DNA of 58,558 bases from Clostridium luticellarii (GCF_002995845.1 NZ_PVXP01000017.1:1-58558); one strand, 5' to 3'. Counted from the first letter of the stretch, positions 1-9,188 are shown. The notes: generated by a model from the sequence alone, not told the origin. Made by a program: numbers and translations.

Positions 1-89
1 ATAAACAGGCCGACACCAATTGTACCGCCTAAAGCAATTAATTCGATATGACGTGCTTTCAAGCCACGTGTTAATTCTTTTTCTTCCAC
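1..89 (-). CDS. Amino acid permease, N-terminal fragment
   Basis: The window cuts this gene after about 29 codons. Read on the minus strand from a GTG at 89, with GGGAG at 99-103 as ribosome binding site, it gives a charged start, then GLKARHIELIALGGTIGVGL. This is the usual start of AAT/APC-family amino acid permeases: a short cytoplasmic tail, then the first membrane helix with a GGTIGxGLF motif. The substrate cannot be told from so little. It is divergent from the TetR gene, so the intergenic region up to 379 serves both. Confidence 0.75.
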   Translation of the reverse strand, partial: MEEKELTRGLKARHIELIALGGTIGVGLF

Positions 90-302
90 TTAAAATATCT
101 CCCTTCAAGATGTCTATTAATAAATTAGTTTTTTCTGCAGAGACTTGTTTGTTATTCTCCAAACAATATATTATCATATATTAGCATAAATTTTTATTAT
201 TTAGCATAATTTTATATTTTTTTATTTGAATATTAATTCATTAAATTAATTGAACAAAATATCATAATATTTTGAAAATTATTCTTGCTTTATAAAGTTG
301 TA

Positions 303-357
303 TTGACATAAAAATCAATTTATAGTAATCTATCATATAGACCAGTTATTATAATTT
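303..357 (+). promoter_or_regulatory. Promoter and LmrA/YxaF-like operator of the TetR gene
   Basis: TTGACA at 303-308 is a good -35 element; the -10 near 321-336 is weak. At 338-346 lies TAGACCAGT followed by an AT-rich tail, which resembles the operator known for the Bacillus LmrA/YxaF TetR pair (AGACCRGTC core). Related copies precede both efflux genes, so autoregulation is likely. The rest of 90-302 is AT-rich and shows nothing else I can name. Confidence 0.55.
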
Positions 358-379
358 TATTTGTGGAAGGATATATCTT

Positions 380-952
380 ATGAATTCTAAAAATAATTCA
401 AGAGAAAAAATACTTAATACTGCCACTAAGCTTTTCCAAATCAATGGATTCAATGCTACCGGATTGAATGAAATTTTAAAAGAAAGCAAATCGCCAAAGG
501 GTTCTCTTTATTACTATTTTCCAGACGGTAAAGATCAACTGGCGTTAGAAGCAATTCAATTGGCAAGCAAATCTATAATAGAAAGAGTAAAAACTACCCT
601 GAATAAATATTCGGATCCCATTGAAGCTATAAAATATTTAATAGGTAATATAATAAATGATTTAGAAGAAGAAAACAAGCTTCAGGATATTTCAATAAGT
701 TTAATAGCCTTAGAAACATATTCTTCAAATGAGAATTTGAGAAAAGCTTGTAAAGGTGCATTTACATCACTAAGCTATGTATATGCCGGTAAACTGGTTC
801 AAAATGGATTTTCGAAACAAAAAGCTGATGAATTAGGCATGACCATTGAAATAATGATTGAAGGAGCTATTACCTTATCTGTTACAAGAAAAGACACCGT
901 TCCACTTTTAACGATTAGTAATATTATAGATATTTTGTTGAGTCAAGATTAA
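380..952 (+). CDS. TetR/AcrR-family regulator, LmrA/YxaF-like
   Basis: A 190-residue protein of normal TetR size. Residues 8-55 form the helix-turn-helix: REKILNTATKLF, GFNATGLNEIL, then SPKGSLYYYFPDGKDQL, the typical recognition helix followed by the FYYYFxxK signature. The C-terminal part is the variable ligand-binding domain. The ATG at 380 has GGAAGGA at 365-371. LmrA/YxaF proteins repress multidrug efflux genes until a drug binds. The operator-like sequences before this gene and before the two downstream MFS genes fit that role. The inducing drug is unknown. Confidence 0.85.
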   Translation: MNSKNNSREKILNTATKLFQINGFNATGLNEILKESKSPKGSLYYYFPDGKDQLALEAIQLASKSIIERVKTTLNKYSDPIEAIKYLIGNIINDLEEENKLQDISISLIALETYSSNENLRKACKGAFTSLSYVYAGKLVQNGFSKQKADELGMTIEIMIEGAITLSVTRKDTVPLLTISNIIDILLSQD

Positions 953-993
953 CATATATTTTATTAATCTTGTTAATGTTTAATTTTGATATA

Positions 994-1005
994 TAGACTG
1001 GTCTA
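994..1005 (+). promoter_or_regulatory. Operator TAGACTGGTCTA before the first MFS gene
   Basis: A near-perfect 12-bp palindrome, 23 bases before the MFS start codon. It matches the site before the TetR gene in inverse orientation (AGACCAGTCT) and the copy at 3175-3186, so it is the probable binding site of the adjacent TetR repressor. Confidence 0.6.
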
Positions 1006-1028
1006 AATACCAAAAGGAGTTAATATAT

Positions 1029-2444
1029 ATGCTGCAACAAGAAAATTATTTACAGTCGAGAAAATACAATAAAAAAGTTATAATGTTTACATTACTTTTA
1101 GGAAGCTTTATAGCACTTTTCAATGAAACCATATTAAATATAGCCTTCCCCAAATTGATGGCAGAAATGAATGTTGGAGCTACAACAGTTCAATGGCTTA
1201 CTACTGGTTATGTATTGGTAATTGCTATTTTAATGCCGGTTACAGCATTTCTAATGAACACTTTTACAACAAAGAGATTATTTATGGGAGCTGTTACTTT
1301 ATTTTTAATTGGAACCATATGCGCATTTTTTTCTGCATCATTTCCATTACTATTGATATCTAGAATTATACAGGCATTTGGAACAAGCATGATGATACCA
1401 ATTTTAATAAACACTGCACTTGCAATCCATCCACGAGAAAAACGCGGATTAGTGATGGGTACATGTATTTGTGTAGTATCATTGGGTCCCGCATTTGGCC
1501 CTACCTTTTCAGGCATATTGCTGCAATATTTTTCCTGGCATATACTGTTCTTGGTTTTGACTCCCTTTTTAGTAATATGCCTGGTTTTGGGATATATATT
1601 TCTGGAAAATGTCAATACGATAACTAAACCTAAAATAGATTATTTATCTATTTTGTTATCTGCTGCAGGAATTGCATGTATCATATATTCCATAAGTTCA
1701 ATGTCCACTGTAAATATACTGGTGGTTTTGGGAATATTTATAGCTGGGGTAATATCGGTGATACTTTTTTGCAGGCGGCAGACATTACTTAAACAGCCGA
1801 TGCTGCAAGTAAAATCATTTAAATACCCTGTATTTGCAAGAAGTATGTTAATAATAATGATTATTCAAATGCTGCAATTTTCCATGAATATAATATTACC
1901 TATGGTTTTAGAAAATGGATTTAAGACATCATCCCTGGTAACCGGAATTGTTTTATTACCAGCAACCCTTTTTAATGCACTTTTATCGCCGATGGCAGGT
2001 AAAGTATATGATAACATAGGGGAAAAAATAGTAATTCCTGGCGGAGTTTTATTAATGTGTATTTCAACCTTTATATTATCCAATATTACAAAATCAAATT
2101 CTATTTTAACGATTGTTATTTTGTACTGCTTTATATGTATAGGGTCAGCAATGGCTGCATCTAATACACAAACAACCGCACTTAATCAGCTGCCGGATAA
2201 ATTTAGAGCAGATGGAATTGCAATTATAAATACTTTAATGCAAATAGCTGGTTGTTTGGGATCTTCATTATTTTTAGGGATTATGTCAATTTATGAAAAT
2301 AAGTATTTGATAGTTTCTCACAGCAAAATAAGTGCTGCATTCTATGGATTTACTTCTTCTATTAGGTTTGCAGCTATTATATTAGTAATTGGATTTATAT
2401 TATCATTAACATTGAAATATGATATTAAAAATAAATTACGTTGA
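1029..2444 (+). CDS. DHA2-family multidrug efflux MFS transporter, LmrB-like
   Basis: A 471-residue hydrophobic protein, the length expected for 14-helix DHA2 proton antiporters (LmrB, EmrB, QacA group). Seen are the first-helix motif ETILNIAFPKLMAEM, QWLTTGYVL in helix 2 and the motif C-like GPAFGPTFSG near residues 156-165. The ATG at 1029 is preceded by AGGAG at 1015-1019. It follows a TetR gene and a matching operator, so it is probably a repressed drug pump. It is clearly a paralogue of the MFS gene at 3276, and the two upstream regions are also similar, which indicates tandem duplication. Confidence 0.88.
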   Translation: MLQQENYLQSRKYNKKVIMFTLLLGSFIALFNETILNIAFPKLMAEMNVGATTVQWLTTGYVLVIAILMPVTAFLMNTFTTKRLFMGAVTLFLIGTICAFFSASFPLLLISRIIQAFGTSMMIPILINTALAIHPREKRGLVMGTCICVVSLGPAFGPTFSGILLQYFSWHILFLVLTPFLVICLVLGYIFLENVNTITKPKIDYLSILLSAAGIACIIYSISSMSTVNILVVLGIFIAGVISVILFCRRQTLLKQPMLQVKSFKYPVFARSMLIIMIIQMLQFSMNIILPMVLENGFKTSSLVTGIVLLPATLFNALLSPMAGKVYDNIGEKIVIPGGVLLMCISTFILSNITKSNSILTIVILYCFICIGSAMAASNTQTTALNQLPDKFRADGIAIINTLMQIAGCLGSSLFLGIMSIYENKYLIVSHSKISAAFYGFTSSIRFAAIILVIGFILSLTLKYDIKNKLR

Positions 2445-2574
2445 TTAAAAGAAAAATTATTTATAAAAATGAACCACATGTTAGAATTATTATATGGCTT
2501 TGGCCAGTAAACAATATTTCAATTTTATGTAGTGTTGAGTGACAAATTGGTTTTGGCTATCGAATTAATTTATA

Positions 2575-2583
2575 TGATATAAT
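2575..2583 (+). promoter_or_regulatory. Extended -10 promoter before the DUF523 gene
   Basis: TGATATAAT matches the extended -10 form TGnTATAAT. It is followed by a strong AAAGGAGG at 2603-2610 that leads into no usable frame, and by a 10-codon scrap at 2652. A small gene may have decayed here between the promoter and the DUF523 gene. Confidence 0.45.
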
Positions 2584-2704
2584 TTATATGAAATAAATTA
2601 ATAAAAGGAGGTTTGAAATATTTATAACTAGAATTTGAAGTTAGATTATTTATGATAAAACAGATAGAATATTCGAATGATCCTTAATATTGGGAGGTCT
2701 TATT

Positions 2705-3124
2705 TTGAAGATACTTGTCAGTGCATGCCTTATGGGTAAAAACTGTAAATATAACGGTGGAAATAATTATAATCCAAAAGTAGATGAATTTTTAACTGGA
2801 AAGGAAATTATTATGATTTGCCCGGAAATGCTGGCTCAATTGGGCATTCCTCGAAATTGTGCAGAAATAGCCAATGGAAAAGTAATAGATATTATGGGTA
2901 AGAATGTTGATAAAGACTATCGTAGAGGTGTCGATCTTGCCCTTAGGAAAGTACAAAACGAACAGATAGATTTGGCTATTTTACAGTCAAGGAGCCCAAC
3001 TTGTGGGGTACATCAAATATATGATGGCAGTTTTTCTGGTACGCTTATTCAAGGTCAAGGATTGTTTGCAAAGGCTCTTATCAGCAGGGGATTTAAAGTT
3101 TTGGATGCGGATGAGTTTCAATGA
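2705..3124 (+). CDS. DUF523 family protein (YbbK-like)
   Basis: A 139-residue protein whose start, MKILVSACLMGKNCKYNGGN, and the later motifs CPEMLAQLGIPR and LQSRSPTCG are hallmarks of DUF523. The family has conserved cysteines in SACL and SPTCG but no settled biochemical role. I place the start at TTG 2705 because GGGAGG at 2692-2697 is correctly spaced for it; an earlier in-frame TTG would lie inside that site. It sits between two related efflux genes, with no visible functional link to them. Confidence 0.85.
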   Translation: MKILVSACLMGKNCKYNGGNNYNPKVDEFLTGKEIIMICPEMLAQLGIPRNCAEIANGKVIDIMGKNVDKDYRRGVDLALRKVQNEQIDLAILQSRSPTCGVHQIYDGSFSGTLIQGQGLFAKALISRGFKVLDADEFQ

Positions 3125-3174
3125 ATGTGATGTTCTAGCTAACATATACTTTATTAATATCTGATTTTAATATA

Positions 3175-3186
3175 TAGGCTGGTCTA
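3175..3186 (+). promoter_or_regulatory. Operator TAGGCTGGTCTA before the second MFS gene
   Basis: Differs by one base from the site at 994-1005. The flank is also alike (an AT-rich ATTAATAT block, then TATATAG), so the regulatory region was copied together with the gene. Confidence 0.55.
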
Positions 3187-3275
3187 AAAATTTAAAAAAT
3201 CTACACTATATAATGTAAGGGTATTATTTCTAGAGACTTTTATTTTCAAAGAGAATGAGGAGGTAATTTGATATT

Positions 3276-4706
3276 ATGCTGCAACAACAGACATTTTCAA
3301 AGGCCAGAGTAGATGTAAAACATCCTTATCTGGTCATGTTGGGATTATATTTAGGTACATTTACTGGTATGTTCAGTGAAACATCACTAAATATTGCACT
3401 TCCACAATTGATGGACGCTTTTAATATCAGTGCGGGGATTGCCCAGTGGTTGGTTGTAGGTTATATGCTTGTGATTGGAATTATTCTGCCTTTTACTAGT
3501 TTACTGATGAAATGTTTTTCCGTAAGAAAACTTACAGTTTTTGCTTTAGGAGCATTTATGGTCGGCTCTCTTATCAGTGGTTTTGCACCCAATTTTAAAC
3601 TTCTTCTAGCTGGACGTATGATTCAGGGAATTGGTACAGGAATGGTTCTTCCAATGATGTTTTCAGTTATTTTGGAGGTTTTTCCTCCAAATAAAATTGG
3701 CTCTGCCATGGGAGTAGCCTCTTTGGTCGTTATGTTTGCACCAGCAATTGGACCGACCCTTTCCGGAATATTTTTAGGAATGCTTTCCTGGCGCTGGATT
3801 TTCTTTTCTTTTGTTATTATATTGGCAGTTGCTGTGTTTTTTGCAGTAATCTATATGGTGAATCCTTATAAATTAACCAAACCTAAAATTGATGGAATAT
3901 CCTGCTTGAGTTCCGTTATTGGATTTGGGGGTATAGTGCTGGGTGTTAGTCTGGTCAGTGAATTCGGATTTTCTGTTCCAGTTATTATGGCACTGATAAT
4001 TGGTATTATTGCCATTGTATTTTATGCAAAAAGGCAAATGCAGATGGAAACTCCAGTTCTTGATTTAAAAGCTCTGACAGTCCCAAGATTCAGAACGGGA
4101 GCAATACTGGTGATGGTGAACTTTGGTATTGCATTATCGGCTATGTATTTGCTGCCCCAGTATATTCAAAACGGATTGTCGATTCCGGTGGCTACGGCTG
4201 GTTTGGTTTTGTTTCCAGGAGGGCTTATCAATGCCTTTGTTTCTTATCTTTCTGGTACACTTTATGATAAATTCGGAGCAAAATACCTTGTGAAAATTGG
4301 ATTCTTTGCCTCGATTATGGGTATGATTTTATTACTGTTTACATCATCCAAAAGTTCTGCTGCTTATATAATTTTCTGCCATATTTTTTTAATGGTTGGT
4401 ATTCCGCTGGTAATGTCTCCGGCACAGACAAGTGGATTGAATGCACTTCCGCAGAAACTGTCAAGAGATGGAAGTACCATTATAAATACAATGCAGCAGA
4501 TAGTCGGTGCTATTAGTACCGCAATTGCAACATGTCTGCTTGGGATCGGACAAACTTTGTATTTATCTGACGGCGGCAGAAATAAAGCGGAAGCATTTGT
4601 GAATGGTTCCCATTACGGATTTTATTTTGCTCTGGCGCTTTCTATAATTGGATTTCTTATTTCCTTTAAAATCAAAGATACAAACAAAGCAAATAAAGTT
4701 TACTGA
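3276..4706 (+). CDS. DHA2-family multidrug efflux MFS transporter, second copy
   Basis: A 476-residue, 14-helix type transporter, close in sequence to the gene at 1029 (MLQQ start, SETSLNIALPQLMDAF, QWLVVGYMLVIGIILP, APAIGPTLSGIFLG). GGAGG near 3257-3262 precedes the ATG. A copy of the TetR-type operator lies about 90 bases upstream. The probable role is proton-driven export of lipophilic drugs. The short distance to the broken Bcr-type gene at 4819 suggests an efflux block that has been partly eroded. Confidence 0.88.
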   Translation: MLQQQTFSKARVDVKHPYLVMLGLYLGTFTGMFSETSLNIALPQLMDAFNISAGIAQWLVVGYMLVIGIILPFTSLLMKCFSVRKLTVFALGAFMVGSLISGFAPNFKLLLAGRMIQGIGTGMVLPMMFSVILEVFPPNKIGSAMGVASLVVMFAPAIGPTLSGIFLGMLSWRWIFFSFVIILAVAVFFAVIYMVNPYKLTKPKIDGISCLSSVIGFGGIVLGVSLVSEFGFSVPVIMALIIGIIAIVFYAKRQMQMETPVLDLKALTVPRFRTGAILVMVNFGIALSAMYLLPQYIQNGLSIPVATAGLVLFPGGLINAFVSYLSGTLYDKFGAKYLVKIGFFASIMGMILLLFTSSKSSAAYIIFCHIFLMVGIPLVMSPAQTSGLNALPQKLSRDGSTIINTMQQIVGAISTAIATCLLGIGQTLYLSDGGRNKAEAFVNGSHYGFYFALALSIIGFLISFKIKDTNKANKVY

Positions 4707-4818
4707 ACAAGAGCAAAATATTTGCCGTACCCGGTTGTTTCCATGGAAAATCAAACAAACAGATGCCAGATATAATTATAATAATCAAGCTTTAAGCAAT
4801 TTAAAGGGGGAAAATGCT

Positions 4819-5089
4819 ATGGAAGATATTCCGGAAAGAACGCAAAAATATCTTGGTAACAAAGGATTGATTTTATTTCTTGCACTTTTAAGTGCATTTG
4901 TACCGCTGTCTACCGATCTTTATCTGCCGGCCCTTCCGGTTATGACAAGTTTTTTTCATGTGTCCGAGTTTGAGATGAATCTGACACTGATTCTGTTTTT
5001 CGTATTTTACAGTCTTGCAACATTGGTGTGGTCCTCTAAGCGATAAATATGGCCGCAGGCCAATTTTGCTCATTGGTCTGACTGGATAA
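4819..5089 (+). pseudogene. Bcr/CflA-type MFS drug transporter, frameshifted and truncated
   Basis: It begins with a good ribosome binding site (GGGGG) and ATG at 4819 and reads as the start of a Bcr/CflA transporter, with FVPLSTDLYLPALPVM in helix 1. After TLVW at about 5031 the frame is lost. Shifting frame by one base continues as PLSDKYGRRPILLIGLTG, the conserved MFS motif A, so one base (probably a G after TGG) has been lost. Even the corrected frame stops at 5087-5089, about 90 residues into a protein of roughly 400, so the rest is deleted. Confidence 0.85.
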
Positions 5090-5179
5090 ACGATTAAGTG
5101 GGTAAAATTCAAAACCAGGAGAATAAGGAAACAGCAAGTAAAAATTTATAATTTTAAAATTTATCAAAATGAAACCGAG

Positions 5180-5220
5180 ATATCATTATGAAATAAAAAT
5201 AATCTCATAATGATATTTTT
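5180..5220 (+). terminator. Rho-independent terminator
   Basis: Arms ATATCATTATGA (5180-5191) and TCATAATGATAT (5205-5216) pair perfectly over 12 bp and are followed by TTTT. It closes the efflux block. From here to about 5348 I see no gene. Confidence 0.7.
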
Positions 5221-5363
5221 CTGTTTTTTGAATTGATTTAAGCAACGTAATTTGTCGATATTTTCATCTTAATAGGGATATAGTGCTGTATTGACAAGAT
5301 TTCTGTATATATTGATGTTTTTGGCACGAATATTGCTGCTTAAAATAACTATACATAAAATTC

Positions 5364-5486
5364 AGGGGAGGTATAGTTGAAGTAATAGACAATACAGATG
5401 AAAACTATAGGATAAAACATCCTTATACTAAACTGCTGCTTGATTCAGTGCCTATAGATAATCCAAACAAGAGAAATGCAGTTTGA
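5364..5486 (+). pseudogene. Remnant of an oligopeptide/nickel ABC ATPase C-terminus
   Basis: The frame reads GGIVEVIDNTDEN and then IKHPYTKLLLDSVPI before a TGA at 5484. HPYTxxLLxxVP is the signature of the C-terminal tail of DppD/DppF-type ATPases, and the preceding GGIVEV resembles the usual YLGxIVE. The open frame starts only at 5349, without start codon or ATPase core. It is therefore a leftover of a lost ABC gene, just upstream of the existing ABC operon, whose own ATPase at 12376 has the matching HPYTKALLSSV tail. Confidence 0.5.
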
Positions 5487-5514
5487 CTAATATTAAAAAA
5501 TTGGAGGAGGATAT

Positions 5515-6267
5515 ATGATGAACTTACAGTATATGGTGGAAGATAATTGGAGCAAAGCTGCTGAAGGGTACAGCGGCATAGTACAGAGAGAACTTCACAG
5601 TTTTAAAAAGGATGCATGGACAGAGCTCATATTAAAAAATGCACCGGATAAAAAAAAGCTGAAAGTGTTGGATATAGGAACCGGACCTGGTTTTTTTGCT
5701 GTTATTTTATCTTTGGCAGGACATGATGTTACTGCTGTTGACTGTACAGAAGAAATGATTGTACAGGCTCAAAAAAATGCAGAGGAGTCAGGAGTTAAAC
5801 CACATTTTTATGTGATGGATAGTCATGATTTGGATTTTGAATATGAAAGCTTTGATCTGATTGTAAGCCGCAATGTGACCTGGACTCTGAGAAGTGCGGA
5901 AGCTGCTTATAGAGAATGGAAACGCCTGCTTAGAAAAGATGGAAGAATACTCATATTTGATGCCAATTGGAATTTATATTTTTATAATGAAGAATATAGA
6001 ATAAACCATGAAAAGGATAAAAAGGATTATATCGCTAAATATGGAGAGGCTGCCTGCATAGATAATCACCCGGACAATGGAGATAGGTTCAGAAAAGCTA
6101 TGCCCATGAATAAGAGATTGCGTCCTCAATGGGACTTTGATACTCTGATTAAAATCGGGTTTACCAAAATTTATTGTGAAATTGATGTCACAGAAAAAGT
6201 ATGGGATGAGCATGAAAAATTAAAATACAGGTCAACACCGATGTTTATGCTGTCCATTGGGAAATGA
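5515..6267 (+). CDS. Class I SAM-dependent methyltransferase (operon copy 1)
   Basis: A 250-residue protein with motif I VLDIGTGPGFFAVILS (residues about 49-64), an acidic end to strand 2 (VTAVDCTEEM) and a motif near SRNVTWTL that replaces the usual loop after strand 4. It is a close paralogue of the protein at 7453, sharing the FKKDAWTELI-type N-terminus, SRNVTWTL and IFDANW. GGAGGAGG precedes the ATG pair at 5515/5518. It is the first complete gene of the methyltransferase/ECF/ABC operon. The substrate is unknown; modification of a ligand handled by the linked transporter is an inference. Confidence 0.8.
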   Translation: MMNLQYMVEDNWSKAAEGYSGIVQRELHSFKKDAWTELILKNAPDKKKLKVLDIGTGPGFFAVILSLAGHDVTAVDCTEEMIVQAQKNAEESGVKPHFYVMDSHDLDFEYESFDLIVSRNVTWTLRSAEAAYREWKRLLRKDGRILIFDANWNLYFYNEEYRINHEKDKKDYIAKYGEAACIDNHPDNGDRFRKAMPMNKRLRPQWDFDTLIKIGFTKIYCEIDVTEKVWDEHEKLKYRSTPMFMLSIGK

Positions 6268-6319
6268 TAAATTCAGAGTTCTAAGTAATTGGAAAAAATA
6301 CATTGATGGGGGGATTGAA

Positions 6320-6859
6320 ATGACAAAGAACAGAGATGTGATGCAGTTGGCAAGAGCTGCTGTGCTTGTAGCAATTGCACTTATACTGCCGTATTTTTTT
6401 CACGGTATAAACAATGCAGGAAGCATTTTTCTGCCCATGCATATTCCAATTTTAATTGCAGGTTTTTTGCTTGAACCCAAATATTCAGTCATGGCAGGTG
6501 CAGCGGCTCCAGTGCTCAGTTTCCTGTTTACAGGAATGCCGCCTGTGCCCTATTTATATGTAATGGTATTGGAACTGGCTGCATACGGGCTTTTGATATC
6601 TGTTTTTTATAACAAGCTAAAGCTTAGAATGTATATGTCCCTAATTTTAGGTATGCTGGGGGGCAGAATAGTAAGCATAATTGGAACTTTTTTAATACTT
6701 CATATTATTATGGCCAGACCCTTTGATTTTATAACTGTGGTTTCAGGTCTGTTTATTACAGGGATTCCGGGAATAATAATACAGCTTGTATTTATACCAA
6801 TTGTAGTGGGCGTACTTGAAAAAAATGTTTTAAAGGCTGGGATTAAAAATGGAAGATAG
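6320..6859 (+). CDS. ECF-transporter S-component-like membrane protein
   Basis: A 179-residue, almost wholly hydrophobic protein with five or six predicted helices. The pattern ARAAVLVAIALILPYFF at the start and a mid-protein PVLSFLFTGMPP fits ECF substrate-binding (S) subunits. The start is taken as ATG 6320, 8 bases after a GGGGGG run; the reading frame extends upstream into the preceding gene but without a ribosome site. No ECF ATPase or T subunit is near, so it would use shared energising subunits from elsewhere. Its stop overlaps the next start. Confidence 0.7.
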   Translation: MTKNRDVMQLARAAVLVAIALILPYFFHGINNAGSIFLPMHIPILIAGFLLEPKYSVMAGAAAPVLSFLFTGMPPVPYLYVMVLELAAYGLLISVFYNKLKLRMYMSLILGMLGGRIVSIIGTFLILHIIMARPFDFITVVSGLFITGIPGIIIQLVFIPIVVGVLEKNVLKAGIKNGR

Positions 6860-7487
6860 GGAATTTTTTAATGCAATAGCTGAAAAGTGGGATGATATGT
6901 GCTGTCATCCAAAAGAAAAAGTGAATCATGTAATTGAAAGTATAGACCTTGCTGAAGGGGAAAGAATTTTGGATGTGGGAAGCGGGACCGGAGTTCTTAT
7001 ACCTTATCTGGAGCAGAAAATAGGGAAAAGCGGCAGCATAACTGCAATTGATGTTGCAGAGAATATGATAAAGGTTTCCCAGAGAAAGAATAAGTACCCA
7101 AATTTAGATTTTCAGGTAGTTGATTTTTTTAAGCATGAAAGCAAAGAAAATTATGATTGCATAGTAGCTTATTCCTGTTATCCCCACTTAAAGGACAAGA
7201 AAAAATTTTTTGAGAAATCTTATGATATGCTGAATTCACAGGGGAAACTTGTAATAGCACATATAGAAGGTAAGGATAAAATAAATTCCCGTCATGGTGA
7301 AATAGAGGATAGAATAAACTCCAATTTACTGGTGGATATAGATAAATTGGCTGAGTTTGCAGAAAGAAGAGGCTTTTATCCACTTTATACTCAGGATGAC
7401 AATGAGTTTTATATATATGTGGGAAAAAAGGTTTTAGATAGGGGGGAATTTGATGGAGACGATTATTCAAGATTACTGGGACAATAG
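6849..7487 (+). CDS. Class I SAM-dependent methyltransferase (operon copy 2)
   Basis: A 212-residue protein with SAM motif I ILDVGSGTGVLIPYLEQ near residues 40-56, AIDVAENMI at the ribose-binding strand and DCIVAYSCYPHL after strand 4. It resembles UbiE/type 11 methyltransferases and is only distantly related to the two others in the operon. Its ATG at 6849 lies inside the end of the ECF-type gene, and its own end overlaps the next methyltransferase, so the three are translationally coupled. Substrate unknown. Confidence 0.78.
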   Translation: MEDREFFNAIAEKWDDMCCHPKEKVNHVIESIDLAEGERILDVGSGTGVLIPYLEQKIGKSGSITAIDVAENMIKVSQRKNKYPNLDFQVVDFFKHESKENYDCIVAYSCYPHLKDKKKFFEKSYDMLNSQGKLVIAHIEGKDKINSRHGEIEDRINSNLLVDIDKLAEFAERRGFYPLYTQDDNEFYIYVGKKVLDRGEFDGDDYSRLLGQ

Positions 7488-8199
7488 GGCGGATACATAC
7501 AGTGAAATGATAAGTGAAGAGATGAATAGTTTCAAAAGGAATAGCTGGAGTGAAATTATTAAAAACAAGGTTGCTTTGAAAGAGAATATAAAAGCACTGG
7601 ATGTGGGAACTGGACCGGGTTTTTTTGGAATTATCATGGCTCAGATGGGATATCAGGTAACTGCAGTGGACGGATCGGAGGCCATGCTTCAGGAAGCTGA
7701 AAGAAATGCAGAAGTGGCGGGAGTAAATATAGATTTTATAAAAGGGGATGTGGAAAACCTTGACTTGCCTGAAGAGAGCTTTGATTTGATTATCAGCAGA
7801 AATGTCACCTGGACATTGAAAAATCCGGTTAGAACCTATGAAAATTGGTTTAAGCTTCTAAGGACTGGAGGAAAGCTTATTGTATTTGATGCAAACTGGT
7901 ATCTTAGATTATCCTGTTCCAAGCTGCAGGATCAATATGCCAGGGATATGGATACAGCTTTTAAACTGGGCTATGACTGCAAAATCCATGAAAAGCAGAT
8001 TAAAGTATGTGAAAATATTGCGAGGGATCTTCCGCTGACTTATAAGCTGCGTCCTGCATGGGATGAAGAGGTATTGATAAAGTGCGGGTTTTCAAAGGTT
8101 GATCTGGAAAATGATATTTCAGAGAAGATATATACTGAAGAGGAAAAAATGGCCTATAGAACTACGCCTATGTTCAGCATATGTGCATGGAAATTGTAA
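7453..8199 (+). CDS. Class I SAM-dependent methyltransferase (operon copy 3)
   Basis: A 248-residue paralogue of the protein at 5515. It has motif I ALDVGTGPGFFGIIMA, AVDGSEAML, SRNVTWTL and VFDANWYLR in the same order. ATG 7453 follows GGGGGG at 7441-7446. Two copies of one subtype beside a third, different methyltransferase suggest successive methylations of one small molecule, but no biosynthetic core enzyme is seen in the operon. It leads directly into the ABC permease genes. Confidence 0.8.
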   Translation: METIIQDYWDNRADTYSEMISEEMNSFKRNSWSEIIKNKVALKENIKALDVGTGPGFFGIIMAQMGYQVTAVDGSEAMLQEAERNAEVAGVNIDFIKGDVENLDLPEESFDLIISRNVTWTLKNPVRTYENWFKLLRTGGKLIVFDANWYLRLSCSKLQDQYARDMDTAFKLGYDCKIHEKQIKVCENIARDLPLTYKLRPAWDEEVLIKCGFSKVDLENDISEKIYTEEEKMAYRTTPMFSICAWKL

Positions 8200-8248
8200 A
8201 ATGCAGCCGCTGTATTCGAGACATTGAGGGAAAGAGGCGGTGAGGTGG

Positions 8249-9187
8249 ATGCGTAAATACATATTTAAAAGATTGTTGTATTTGTTTCCAGTTCTATTTG
8301 GAATTACATTTTTAACATTTGCTCTTACGTATTTTTCACCGGGTGACCCTGCAGTGCTTATGCTGAATGCTACAGGGGTAACTCCTTCTCCGGAACTTGT
8401 AGAGAAAGTGAGGGGTGAATTGGGACTTGACAGACCTTTTCTGCTTCAGTATTTTAGCTGGCTGTCCGGTGTGATTAGAGGAGATTTTGGCATTTCCTAC
8501 AAGTACAATAAACCGGTGCTGGATTTGATATTTGAAACACTTCCGGCTACTTTTAAACTTGCGGTCGTGTCCATCTTTCTGATGCTGCTCATAGCACTTC
8601 CGCTTGGCATTTTATCTGCACTTTATAAAAACAAGCTGGCTGATTATGTAATAAGAACTGTATCATTTTTTGGCATATCCATGCCTGGATTCTGGGTTGG
8701 TTTATTGTTAATGTATATATTTTCATTGAAGTTAAAAATTTTACCGGTCATGGGTGACTCAGGATGGACAAGTATTATACTGCCTTCGGCAACTTTGACT
8801 GTTGCAATGGCATCAAAATATACAAGGCAGCTGAGAGCCTCCATACTCGAGGAAATATCCCAGAATTATGTAGTTGGCGCCAGGTCGAGAGGAATTGGTA
8901 AATGGTGCATATTGCTGAAACATGTACTCAAGTGCTCTCTCTTATCAATTATAACTTTGCTGGGCTTGTCTCTTGGATCACTTCTTGGAGGAACAGCTAT
9001 AGTTGAAACTATTTTTTCCTGGCCAGGAGTGGGGAAACTTGCCGTGGAGGGTATATTTACCAGAGATTATCCTCTGATACAGGGATATGTGGTGTGGATG
9101 ACATTGATCTATGTATTTGTCAATCTTGCTGTAGATATTTCATACTACATTTTAGATCCTCGTATCCGATTGGAAAAGGGGGCTTGA
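8249..9187 (+). CDS. Nickel/peptide ABC transporter permease, NikB/DppB type
   Basis: A 312-residue permease. The N-terminal YIFKRLLYLFPVLFGITFLT helix, the SPGDPA segment, and the EAA-type loop ASKYTRQLRASILEEISQNY with ARSRGIGK (residues about 190-220) identify the DppB/NikB family. ATG 8249 is chosen because AGAGGCGG (8233-8240) is well spaced; a GTG at 8240 is possible. It is the first of five contiguous transporter genes, ending one base before the next start. Confidence 0.85.
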   Translation: MRKYIFKRLLYLFPVLFGITFLTFALTYFSPGDPAVLMLNATGVTPSPELVEKVRGELGLDRPFLLQYFSWLSGVIRGDFGISYKYNKPVLDLIFETLPATFKLAVVSIFLMLLIALPLGILSALYKNKLADYVIRTVSFFGISMPGFWVGLLLMYIFSLKLKILPVMGDSGWTSIILPSATLTVAMASKYTRQLRASILEEISQNYVVGARSRGIGKWCILLKHVLKCSLLSIITLLGLSLGSLLGGTAIVETIFSWPGVGKLAVEGIFTRDYPLIQGYVVWMTLIYVFVNLAVDISYYILDPRIRLEKGA

Positions 9188-9188
9188 T

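Noticed and set aside
5290-5320. Promoter TTGACA near 5291
   Set aside because: A good -35 element but no -10 at the right distance, so not listed as a feature.
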